64,000 nucleotides of DNA from Symsagittifera roscoffensis. Taxonomy: Eukaryota > Xenacoelomorpha > Acoela > Convolutidae. This document shows positions 1 to 10,414 of this stretch, in pieces. The notes under the pieces are model-generated. The model was not told the DNA's origin and searched no databases. It saw only the letters and a program-made list of their open reading frames with translations. The number at the start of each line of letters is the position of its first letter. Position 1 is the stretch's first letter. The position numbers and the translations under genes are program-made. Location: the NCBI RefSeq assembly GCF_963678635.1, contig NC_087063.1, positions 81,331,574 through 81,395,573 of the forward strand, written 5' to 3'.

Positions 1-2
1 CT

Positions 3-1478
3 TATGCTTCCCAAGTTACCCCAACCTACTCCTCATACCATTCTGACCAATCATCTCATTCTCCAGACACCCCCCGAATCTCTCCAGAGCTAGATAATTT
101 TATTACCCTTCAACAACAACCCTACCACCTTAATACCCCAACCATAAACCAAATCTCCTCCACAATAAATTCATCCAACCCCCCTACCCCTACACCCTCT
201 TCAAATTATACTGAATCATTAGCACCATCATCCACATCAACTGAATCTTCACTCAACACTAATAGAGCTTACCGCACTTTTAAAAGAAAGTTCCCCAACC
301 ATCCTTTCCCAGCAAAACCAGGAACAGCCCGTGAATACATCAACCAACCCAAGCATACTAACACAAAAGAATTTTTAGCCATCACCTTACCCTCATTCCC
401 ACAATACACCTTAAACACCCCCCACGACACTAACGAAACACGCAACTTCGTAGATGAATACGTTTTAATGCCCACTCTCTCTTGGACCTCATATTATCAT
501 TTTACTAACCCTCTTTGCTTACCATTATCTAACACTCACATCGATATAGAGCGAAATACGGACATGCTATATCGACTCACTACACCACTAACCGCTAGAC
601 AATTTACTTACGTTGGATATAAAAAATCACTAAAAACACACACTGCACCTAGAGCTAACGAATATACACTCGAATACTATGATCACAACATCATCAGAGC
701 TAACCAAGATCAATTCTTAGACGACGATCGCTTCGCTAATCCACAAATTACCGAGAAATTTTTCATCAAGACACCATATATATTTACACTAAACATCTTC
801 GACCGAAAGTTTGATCACATTATTTCAGAAGCACTAACAGACACACAAGCATACGAAAGTTTTAAAGAACGCTTCCAAATATTTTCACTAACCTTTCATT
901 TCCTTGCACCACACGAAAGAGATTTACACTGCTCACACGATATTATGTTGCGCACTAAACAAACCCACACATATAGTTATTATCGCTTCATCCAAAATCA
1001 CTTTGACCTACACACACCCTCTAGACAACCACACCATCGTTTTCAATTCATTAATTCCAAATACACTTCACCATTTTTCCTAAATTTCACATATTGTATT
1101 AAAGACACTAACCTCCATGGTATTCTTCGTAATTATGACCCCATAACCCAAATGTACATCTTCTGTCCCATCACCAAGACCTTCAACGCCGAAGAATCCC
1201 GACCCTTCCTTCTCCCGCACGAGTTTGTACAACCCATAGAAATCCCAATTTTAGAATTCATCCACAACACTAAATTCAATCACAAATTATATAATCTAAT
1301 CCAAAACACACCTTATGAGTTTGCAGTTGGCACTGAAGAACTAACCACTATTAAGGCACTTCAATTGCTTTGGCCACTGCTTCAGACTAAAAATAGCATC
1401 CGCATCTTAGCTAAACTACTAACAACTTCCGATCTCATCCACGACATCTTCCCCCACGGTTTTTTCCCCGACGACTAA
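3..1478 (+). CDS. Unidentified long ORF, 5' end outside the window (possibly retroelement protein)
   Basis: The frame is open from base 3 to the TAA at 1476-1478, about 491 codons, so the first in-frame ATG at 468 is probably internal and the true start lies left of the window. The first ~90 residues are low-complexity and rich in Ser, Thr, Pro and Asn; the rest looks globular, rich in His, Phe, Tyr and Thr. I see no protease, reverse transcriptase, RNase H, integrase or CCHC zinc-knuckle motif. The coding strand is strikingly poor in G and rich in A and C, unlike the lectin exons later in the window. An LTR-like tract follows about 1.6 kb downstream, which suggests a structural protein of a retroelement, but this is inference. 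The product is unknown; that it is a real translated frame is well supported by its length in AT-rich DNA. Confidence 0.6.
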   Translation, partial: YASQVTPTYSSYHSDQSSHSPDTPRISPELDNFITLQQQPYHLNTPTINQISSTINSSNPPTPTPSSNYTESLAPSSTSTESSLNTNRAYRTFKRKFPNHPFPAKPGTAREYINQPKHTNTKEFLAITLPSFPQYTLNTPHDTNETRNFVDEYVLMPTLSWTSYYHFTNPLCLPLSNTHIDIERNTDMLYRLTTPLTARQFTYVGYKKSLKTHTAPRANEYTLEYYDHNIIRANQDQFLDDDRFANPQITEKFFIKTPYIFTLNIFDRKFDHIISEALTDTQAYESFKERFQIFSLTFHFLAPHERDLHCSHDIMLRTKQTHTYSYYRFIQNHFDLHTPSRQPHHRFQFINSKYTSPFFLNFTYCIKDTNLHGILRNYDPITQMYIFCPITKTFNAEESRPFLLPHEFVQPIEIPILEFIHNTKFNHKLYNLIQNTPYEFAVGTEELTTIKALQLLWPLLQTKNSIRILAKLLTTSDLIHDIFPHGFFPDD

Positions 1479-1482
1479 CAGG

Positions 1483-1560
1483 TAAGTATGAATTAAATGA
1501 ATATAACTAACTAATTGAAATATTAAAAAACTCACCATACTTTATCCATGTTTTCCTTAG
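1483..1560 (+). other. Possible short intron just after the stop codon
   Basis: CAG followed by GTAAGTATG at 1483 is a near-perfect donor, and a T-rich tract ending in CCTTAG closes at 1560. The donor lies four bases after the stop of the long ORF, so splicing would fall in the 3' UTR or create an alternative 3' end. Only transcript data would settle this. Confidence 0.3.
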
Positions 1561-3076
1561 ATTTTTAGCCTTCATCCGACGATCACCTACAAAAACCACA
1601 AAAAACAAATAAAGATCGCAAATTTCATCAAACAGACTTCAACAATTCTATTAATCTCTTACACTTATAAATTTATAAATTTAATACCAATGCAGTAAAT
1701 TCATTTCTAAAATTTTCCCCACAAGCAGTAAATTTAATTATGATGAAAATTTGTAACTTAAAATTCCCCCATAACTAGCAGTAAATTTCCAAATTCTATG
1801 CAGTAAATTAATAAAATGCAATTGCAGTACTAACCTTTTGATATTTTCATTCATTCGCACAGAAATTCTATCCACACTCGCACAGCTCGCCCACGAAGAA
1901 TTGTTTAAAATAATGAATTTCAGTTTCAAGTTTTCACACTCAACAACTCTAACATATAATAACATGTTTCAAACTTTCCTTTAACCCGGTTGGAAAGGAA
2001 TCATATACTAAACAAAACTAACCAACGCAGCTTACTAAATACCACAAATCATAGAATAACAGCATGACTAAGAAAAGGAAACCAACGGTACCCAAACCGG
2101 ATTAACCCAGTTTAAAACTGGATAATTTATTCTTTTGAAGACTATTATAAAGTCTAAGAAAGAAATAATAAAACACAAAAAAGTCGAAAGACAAACCCAT
2201 ACCACGAACAATTTGCTTTTTGGAAAAAGGACATAACCAACAAGACATAAGAAAAACCACAACAAACCCAACATAAAACGTTGTCACATAACAGGACCCC
2301 TCACAAAAACCGCATGAAATCATACTCCCACTCCTGGCCTAACCCACCAGGAAGGACGTCCTGAGCATGCTCTATAGCCGGCCTAACCCACCGCGCTACA
2401 TCCACGCTTTGTGACCACGCCTCTATTTTTAATAAGAGCTACTCAAGTGTGAGTAACTCTTCAAAATAACCGAACTAAAACAAAAAGCTTTTGTGAAAAC
2501 AACTAACTAAAATCATAATTAAAAAATATTAAACTAATAAATGTTTTATAAAATGTAAATTACATTATGCAATACATAGATCAGAATACAACACCAAGGA
2601 CGAACATCTAAAGACAAAACGACCCCACTACACTCGAGAGAGAATGACCAACCACAATCGATATGCCACTCACAATCACAACTCAAAGGATTTAGAGTAC
2701 GACTTGACTTCGCAGAAAAGGACTTCATTGAACTAGACCAATGACCACCTCGATGTTCAAGTATACGTACAGATCCGAGTAACCAGGCATCCCCTCCACG
2801 CACAATCTCCACGCCATTCCCAAACTAGACCAGACACAAAAGAAGTTCTCCACGCAGAACAGAAAAACCTGACATAGCCAACCATTCTGAAATCAGATTT
2901 GAGTTTGTTGCGAAGACTTAGCCGTTGTCACTAGAAGACACAACGTCTTATGTCTCTAACTCCAGCTTCCTGGAACTTCTTTAACAAAAAGGAAACAGAA
3001 GAAATAAGATGTTCGCCAAACACCAACTTCCATCATCCATACTTCGAATTGCAGAAGAACTATTCTAAAAAACTCT
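1561..3076. other. G-poor non-coding tract between the long ORF and the LTR-like segment
   Basis: The A+C-rich, G-poor strand bias of the preceding ORF continues here, suggesting it belongs to the same element. No frame is convincingly coding. A 13-base block, GGCCTAACCCACC, occurs twice (about 2337 and 2380). No RNA gene is recognised. Confidence 0.35.
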
Positions 3077-3515
3077 GTAAAACCCGGATGGGTGGAACCT
3101 GATCTAAACTACATTTTATGATTGGATAATTTAGATATTTTACCAATGTAAAGTATTTAATATTAACCAATCATGATCCATCTAACTAACAACCCACTTA
3201 TTTGTAAGTGCTGAAGTTACTTGTAATTTCAGCACCAGAGAGATTTGAATTTAACTTAGAAATTAGTTGGACTCTCCCGAGCACTTCAGCAGCCGCAATA
3301 AACCAGTATACCCTAGATCTATTGAGCCTAGCAGAGACTAGTTAAACAACCTGAGACTAGATAGTATAAGAGTAAGATTAGGATCGGTATTAGACTAAGA
3401 AGTTGCACGAATCTATCCGGCCGAAAATAAGATAGCGTGACGAGCAGACGGTGTACCCTATCCGAAATTACTCTATGAGTTAACCAACTCGGTCCTAACT
3501 CAGTGTTGTAGGCTC
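3077..3515 (+). repeat. LTR-like segment (candidate 3' LTR)
   Basis: The segment opens with TGTAAAACCCGG, has a TATTTAATATT box near 3150, a strong hairpin at 3208-3235 and an AATAAA signal near 3298 followed by a GC-richer downstream part, which is the usual order of an LTR. Base composition changes sharply just after it. No matching 5' copy is in the window and I cannot define a clean CA end or a target duplication, so the limits are approximate. Confidence 0.35.
3208..3235. other. 28-bp near-perfect hairpin
   Basis: GTGCTGAAGTTAC and GTAATTTCAGCAC form a 13-bp stem with one wobble pair around a 2-base loop. Placed shortly before the AATAAA, it resembles the poly(A)-site stem-loops of retroelement R regions. 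Confidence 0.6.
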
Positions 3516-4253
3516 GATCTTAAAAACTAGAAATGTCACACTCTAGTAATTTGAAACCTTTCGTCAGTGATGAAAGATTTTTTGAATTTTTTATTATTGT
3601 CATTATGCCATCAATACCAGAAAACAAACCCTATCGTTCAGTTCCGGGCCTTCTTGTCCAGTTTACGGTCAACGAGGGAAACAGCCAGCCGAAAATGGAC
3701 TGGTTTGCTACCATGGAATATCTGGCACCTGATGGTCTGAAGATTCGTGTGTATCGAGAAGGGACCATGACGATGTTGCGTGGTAGACGATGATGACGGG
3801 AACTTTCACGTGCCCAAAAGGGTGACAGGAGATTCGGGGAATCTCATTGGTGGAAATTGACTAGGGACGACAAGACGTAACGAGGCAGCAACCATCTAGA
3901 GGAATCAGGATACTTTTGACATTCAAGAGATTTTACAGCGGACTGGCGCGATGCTCACTATGTATATGGTAAGAGAGAAACGGAGCAGTTGGAGAGCTTG
4001 AGGATTTCCAAGAGGAAGTAAGCCGGAGAGCTTGCATGATTAGTCCCAAGGGGACTGTGCTCATCTCGACCGATGTATTTAGGAGTGCGTTGGAAGCGAT
4101 TGTCGCTGAAATCGAAGCAGCCGGAAAAAAACTGCGAAGACAACTCGTGGTCAAATTAGATATATCATCTCGGGAAACTTTTATAGCTGATTCACAGAAA
4201 AAAAACAGAACAAAGGAGTAGGCTAGGTTGTTTAAACAGTATCATGTTGGATA

Positions 4254-4299
4254 CAGACATGTCAGACTCAAGTAATTAGAGAAGAAGCCTTTCCTCGAA
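4254..4299 (+). repeat. Direct repeat, copy 1 (46 bp)
   Basis: It matches 4820-4865 at roughly 85%. In the same relative frame both copies would encode a similar peptide of the form QTxQTxVIxEExFPR, so a coding segment was duplicated inside the decayed tract before it broke. Confidence 0.6.
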
Positions 4300-4819
4300 T
4301 AAATATTTGTCCCCATGTAAGTCGGACTTGAGGGGTCCTCCAGTTCATGTATAAAAAAGGTTTTTTTTTCAATGAAAGTGGCGACCGCTGATCTTACTGA
4401 CAAAAAAAATCGCAGGGTTGAGGGTGGCAGCCTCAATTCTGAGAAGATTCAAGTGGTTGCCTAAAATGAGCAGATACCGACGGTTTTAGTCAGTTGAAGA
4501 TACCCAACTTCATCGATTGCAAACGTGACAGGATATTGATTGAGGTTTTCACGCAGTTTTTAAACAAGGAATAACGGGATTGAAAGACTATGATGCAGAG
4601 ATCCTATACCCAATGGATCGTTTTTGGACAGCTGTGAGAATGTTTAGTTGTGAATGTGATCGATTGTTTTTTGGACATAGACCATCGATTGATGTAAAAA
4701 AAAAAATGAGCGCGATGCACCCCATGGGAACCAGTGGGTTTCCTAGAGTTATGAGCTTTGACACCCTGATGGATTTGAAATTATTTGAATTGAGAGTTAA
4801 GTAAAATCCTTTTGGTTCC

Positions 4820-4865
4820 CAGACAAGTCAGACTCGAGTAATTATAGAAGAGCCCTTTCCTCGAA
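4820..4865 (+). repeat. Direct repeat, copy 2 (46 bp)
   Basis: Partner of 4254-4299, 566 bp away. This copy sits in a longer open stretch that continues after the repeat for about 15 codons before a stop. Confidence 0.6.
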
Positions 4866-7370
4866 ACAGGAGACCCATGGACCCCCAGATAGGATCATAA
4901 GTGAACCGGCCAAAGAGGAAACATACTTGATCGGTCGCGGAGGGAATTGCTCTTCGGGTGCTTTGATATGGGTATGAGGACCGGGTCAGATACCTTCTTC
5001 CTCATGGCGAATCCATTTTTCAAACTCCGATGGTCAGATCCTGTTTAACTAGAATCCAGTAGAAGTCACGACCGTAGACATGCGGAATCTAAAACTTTTT
5101 AAAGACCTTTTTTAGCATTAGACTAGTTAGTCAACTGAAACGAGATTTGCTTTCGGTAGAAATTGTTGCAAACAGTCGCTCGATGCTAAACACATTATAA
5201 ATTGGGAAAAAATCCATCATAAAGGTTTTTTTTTAAATTCAATTGAAAAAAAAACGAACTTCATTAATTAGTTGCAAGTTGATTTCCCTGTTTAAGGGCA
5301 AAGTCTGAGATCAATGCATTGAAAAAATTTTGGTCAACGAAATTCCGATACTAATAATAAATGATACTCATATTTTTTCGATCAACGTAGAAGCGGTTCT
5401 AGAGCTCAAAAACATCTTTGTTATTGGGATGGAATTAAAACCACTTCAGGAAAAAAATTGATCTCAGAAAAACTAATTAATGAAAAAGTTCATCAAAAAA
5501 AGAACAACTATAAAAGTAAATTCCAAAGCTTAATGTTTCAATTTTTTCAGAAGAATGACGTACTGGCTTTTATTGGTGTCGTTTTCTCTAAAAACAAATA
5601 AACTTCAGCTTTAGGATGAGCTGTTTCGACAAAAACTGTTGGTGTTAATTTGCGCTGAGTTTTTATATAAATCGACCCGAACATCAGCAATTACCCACCG
5701 GCACAAGTTGAAAAATGAGCGCGAATCAGTTTTGTCTGTACTTGAGTGTTGTCTTTTGTAGCTAGTTGTCGTAACACGACTTCAGACACTCTAAAAATCA
5801 GTTCAATTTCGATTTGACAAACGCAGTGGTGATTTCTTCCAAAATTTACTGAAAACATGTTTTCATATTTTGGTGTCAAATTTGTGCACCAATTTTTGTA
5901 CCAAATTAAAGTAAGCTGAGAAAGTGAAGCATTGTGCTTATATGGATTGGCTTGAATGGCATCAAATTACCCTGTATCATTTAGAGGCCCATCAAAAACA
6001 ACATGCCTCAAAGTTGTAATGCAAAACAGATGGCACATAAAAATAAGCGGTACGGTATCAACATGAATTTTACAGGCATAAATCATTTTGTGGCCTATTG
6101 AAAACCAGATGAATTTAAAAAAAACAAGATGTCACTTGTTAAAAATGAATCCGATGGTAACAAAAGTGGTTTAGAAAGCAAAAATTAAAGAACTAAATAA
6201 CTTATTTTAAAAAGGAGTGATCACAATGTCGATAGATACGTAACAATCATAAAGAAAGATAAGTAATTTTAAGTAAAAATCTTTTTATATCAGAACCTAT
6301 CCCAGCGATTTTCGATTGTTTTATAACGAGACTGAAGAAGTTTTCTCATGAAAAAATTTTTTTTACTGGGATATTCTTAAATTAATTTTTATCTTTATTA
6401 TATTTTTTGCAAACTTCTGGTAGTAAATAAAGAGAATAATCTGTACATACTTCAACTGTCTTTGATTGAGTCTTTAAAAAATTTGTAAAAGCATGCTTAG
6501 GGGAATCTTCTTCTCTTAAGCTAAAAATTTTGAAAATCTCGTTTTTTTTCGAAATTTTTCTCCTTCCAACGCGCGATTTCGCCTAGCGTATAATAATGCG
6601 ACATTTGTGCATTCAACTTGCAATGTAATTAATAATAAAAATAGAAACTTGATAGAAAACTGCACACATTCATCATTTCAAAGTCAAATTGGTAATTTTT
6701 AGACAACTTTCAGTCATCACAAAAACTATTTCTCATTGTTTAAGATTTAAATTTCATAGTTTAAATTTCATAAAAGTGTATATAATCTAATTTTACTCAA
6801 AGTGTAAACACAAGGTCCACAAATTTGAATGAGGCAAAAAAATGAATATGGCAAAAAAGACACGTGGCATAAAAATTTCATCATTTTCATCGAAAGCCTA
6901 AATGATAAATTGAAATACTTTTTAAAATTTATATACTTTCGTTTGAATAAGTCTGTTTTTCTTCTTCACCGCTTTTTCGGTTAGCATTTTATTACAATTA
7001 GTCAAATTGCATCCTATTGTGTCAAAAATTCAATGATAGCAAAAAGGACTGTTTTCAGTTTTTTTTGTTCATCGTGATCTTTTCACATTCTAAGAAAGCA
7101 GCCCGCATTGAGCTTCTCACTCGACCTTTTGTTTTAAAAGTTTATCACAAAGGTAGTTTAGTTTAAAAGTTTATCACTACCAGTTGGCTAAGCAGTATTT
7201 TAAACTAATTCATAATTGAATATAGTGACAAAACGATAGAATGCAACCTGGAAGATCAAGAGTTTTTTTTCAAAATTGTTCAATATTACTTGACAAACTG
7301 AAACAAAAAAGAACCACCTTCACAGTGTGTTTGTTAGAATCTCTGCTTAGGCCCTGCCTTGAAAATTTAG

Positions 7371-7467
7371 GAAAGAAAGAGCTAGATAGATAGATAAATG
7401 GATAGATAGATAAGATAGATAGAGAACGAGTGAGGATAGAAAGAGAGAAAGAGATAGAGAGAAAAGG
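7371..7467. repeat. GATA/GA simple repeat
   Basis: Imperfect GATA units grade into GAAA/GAGA purine-rich units across about 95 bp. Confidence 0.85.
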
Positions 7468-9021
7468 AAAATCGGGTTTTAAAAAAACTATAAGCAAAAC
7501 TCAATTTCTAACAGTTGGGATATCCTTTTTGGGGCCGAGGGCTTCGTCGAGTAAAGCATGTGCAAACTGTACGTATTATCAAGTTTTTCCTAGAGGGAAT
7601 TGAAATAATCGTCTGTCTTCAATGTCCATAAATTATCACTGGTAGACTAGTTTTGTCCTCATTTTTTTATTCGATTTGAATGTTTGTCTGTTATTTACAA
7701 TATAAAATATCTTTTCAGGCAAGCCAACTATCCGAGTATTTGGTTTCAATAACTTAAATTTCCAGTAGATTTGAAGTTGTACACTTAATGAATATGGATC
7801 ACTTTTTGAATTCAATAGAGAATTTCGTTTTCAGGATTGGCTTAATGTGAGATTTTTATTTTGTTCAGATTCATTCTGATTTCTTGACTTCGGAAAATAA
7901 CAGCCCTCGCACATCTTACGTTTTTATCTTGGTTTTCGAAACGGGTAATTGGTTTTTGAACTTTATTTCCAGTAGGTGTGCTGTAATCTGATCAAGGTTT
8001 TCTTTCGTCAATCGTCTTTGATTTTTTCACTTGAAAATGTTCCACTAAAAGGAGTTTTGAATAAATTTGTGTTTCCATAAAATGATAAAACAATCAAAGA
8101 TATTTTCAGAAGTTCGCTTAAACAATTTATCACAAAAAGGGTAAAACTATACAAATTATTTGGATCGAAGTGGTAACTGGCATTTTTAGATGAACACTAT
8201 GTCAATTTTGAATTGATTTTAAAAATTTCTTCAAAGATTGCTAGTGGTAGTTTTTAGCACTAGAAAAAACTTTCAATGATTAATTTTGTTTAAAAATTTT
8301 CATAACACTTTGTGATCAATCCAGGATTCCGTGAGCAATCCAGGTTTTTTAAGAGCTGAAATAAATTCAATCAAATTACTTACAGCTGTTGGTTTGGGAT
8401 CACATTAATATCCTCCCCTCAGCTAGAACAATTTAGGATCTTTCTCCATAATATTCAATTTATATAAAAATTGGTCAGCGCAGCATGTGTGAGTTGCTTG
8501 ATTTGATTGGCTAAAAAATCTTTTTTAGAAACAAGTTAAAGTGCTCCTCCTTAATCACTTTAGGAGGAAGATGAAACTTGGTCCTTAATTTGATTGTATC
8601 GCTTTCGGACATACATTTTCATTTAGGGTAGCTTAAAACAACTTAACGTAAGGTGGCTTAGAAAAATCTTAACTTCAAAAACGAGCCTAATTTCAGAAAC
8701 AATTCCATGATCAATGACAAAGAGATAAGTCTTATCTAGTGAAATTAAAAACAAGCCCAGCAATCAAAACGAAGGCATTTTTGCGGTAAACAAAAAATTG
8801 GCTGACAACTTGCTTGCCAATAAATTGAACGAAAATATGAGTAACTGCTGTAATAAATTTTTTGATTCATTAATCAGCTAATTCTTTTTCTATTTAGTGT
8901 TTTACTCCCGCTTTGTTTGTTTTAATGTCGCTCTTAACTTTCTATTAAGTTCATTGTCTGGATCAGACCTGTCTCCTTGTCATTCACGTTTTTTTTTGCA
9001 TTTTCTTACTTCTAAACTTTC

Positions 9022-9618
9022 GATGACGATTAAGCAGTATTTTTCATTTTTGTAGATGCTTGAAACGCTTGATTTATGATATAAAAGCTTCTTGATAGTG
9101 CTCTACTGTTACCTTTTGAAAAAGTTTTCTTGATAATTAAGTCGAGTTGAAAATTATTTTCGCGCCGCTTGTCGTATTCTATGCAGAATCAATGTGCAGT
9201 CTCAGCTGTTTTATGATTTGACTGACCATTCAAAAGAATCAGGCCTCTTATGATAATTGAAAAACGCTCAAAATGGAGAATAAAAACACACCAACCGCTG
9301 AAAAAGAGCTCTTATTCGATAAGGTATAAAAAGATTTATAGAAGTTTTTGGTCAAACTCTAAAACTGGGAATTAAGAAAGTTAAAGGAGATTCAATGATG
9401 ATTAAGAAGCAGTTTAAGATGAGTAGATGGTTAAAATGCTTGATTTAGGATCTAAAAGTTTTTCTAGAGTGCTCTACTCTTATGTTTTAGAAAGTTTTTC
9501 TAAATCATAATTCGGGTGAAAAATTATTTACTGAAAAAGAACTCTTATTCGATGAGAAAAAAAAAAGATTTATAAAAGTTTTTCGTCATACTCTAAAACT
9601 GAGAATTAAGAAAGTTAA
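9022..9618 (+). repeat. Diverged tandem direct duplication
   Basis: The first unit (about 9022-9393) and second (about 9394-9618) share, in the same order, GAT-rich starts, TGCTTGATTTA followed by AAAAGTTT-like and GTGCTCTACT, then CTCTTATTCGAT and an AAAAAGATTTATA block ending AATTAAGAAAGTTAAA. The second unit lacks about 115-150 bp of the first. Confidence 0.6.
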
Positions 9619-10304
9619 ATTCAGTAAAGTTATCTTTTATATTTAACCTCAAAATAGGTTTAAACCAAAGCTCTTCCTCAGAAATATTTAATAAGTACTT
9701 TAATTTTTCAATAAAGTAACTTAGTTTTGATTTACACTAAAAAAACATTTAATTTTTTTAAAAAAAATTTTATAAGTTTTTTTTACTCTTTTTTCTACAA
9801 AAATTTTGGTCCAATTTGCCTATAATACTATGACTGCCTAATATGTCAAAATTATACTTTTACGTCAGATCCTTTTATCACACCAAGCAGAAAAAAATAC
9901 ACCAATTTTGAAAAAAAAAAAACTTTCTAAACCAGAGTTTTCGAAAGACCATGGTCAGAACATTCTGTGCTACTTCCACAGTAACCTGCTATCCTTGTTT
10001 TTTTAAGTGATTATTGGCTTGAAAACATACAAAAAAGGTCGCTCACTAAAATAACGAGATCATTGCTTTGGTTTAGATAAAAAAGATTCTACGTTAGTAA
10101 AAAAAAATTGCGTAAAATTTTCTTTCAAATGAATGTTTAGTTCTGTACAAATGATCAAAAAGTTTGGATCAATTCACACTTCATAATTGGTCGATCAAAA
10201 CCTGAAAAGTCTATGTCCAAAGGGCACTTAATTGGCATCAAAACTAAATTTAAATCGCGATCACTTATTGTGAGTCAGTTAAGTGAAAGTTTTTGGTAGA
10301 GATC

Positions 10305-10392
10305 CGATTCTTGACAAGATGGCGACGACAAAACGGCGACAAGATGGCGCTTCCAACTCTTGATCTTCTATTGAGGACAAGATGGAGACTTT
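10305..10392. repeat. GACAAGATGG micro-repeat overlapping the last exon of lectin gene 1
   Basis: GACAAGATGGCG occurs near 10313 and 10338, and GACAAGATGGAG at about 10375 lies inside the last coding exon of lectin gene 1. The exon segment coding for Pro-Ser-Cys-Pro has apparently been copied into the 3' UTR. Confidence 0.5.
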
Positions 10393-10414
10393 ATGGCGTC
10401 ATTGTTGAGAATTT
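10368..10414 (-). CDS. Lectin gene 1 exon 7: last exon
   Basis: After acceptor TTTCAG at the 10415 boundary, the exon encodes ILNNDAIKSPSCPQ and stops at TAG (10370-10368). Genes 2 and 3 have the same 47-nt exon. Confidence 0.85.

Larger units (their letters stand above)
3533..5130 (+). pseudogene. Decayed plus-strand coding tract of unknown family
   Basis: Several frames on the same strand read like protein but are broken by stops and frame changes. They include 3533-3793 (86 codons), an open run 3973-4221 containing an acidic, helix-like stretch, 4580-4804 (74 codons), and two overlapping frames around 4900-5120 that continue one another after a one-base shift. Codon use looks protein-like and G content is normal, unlike 1-3515. 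A repeated coding segment (4254-4299 and 4820-4865) lies inside. I recognise no domain. It could be an old mobile element or virus-like insertion, or a broken host gene with unrecognised introns. Confidence 0.4.
5131..10367. other. Gene-free AT-rich stretch
   Basis: No reading frame longer than about 75 codons looks coding, and none carries a recognisable motif. The stretch contains a GATA/GA-rich simple repeat (7371-7467) and a diverged direct duplication (9022-9618), otherwise only poly-A/T-rich sequence. It lies downstream of the lectin gene 1 stop codon, so its right end must include that gene's 3' UTR. Confidence 0.6.

Noticed and set aside
468-1478. A 336-residue gene starting at the ATG at 468
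   Set aside because: The same frame is open back to base 3, and composition is continuous, so the ATG is most likely internal.
7371-7467. GATA array as a possible CRISPR-like or satellite array
   Set aside because: It is an irregular simple-sequence repeat without spacers.
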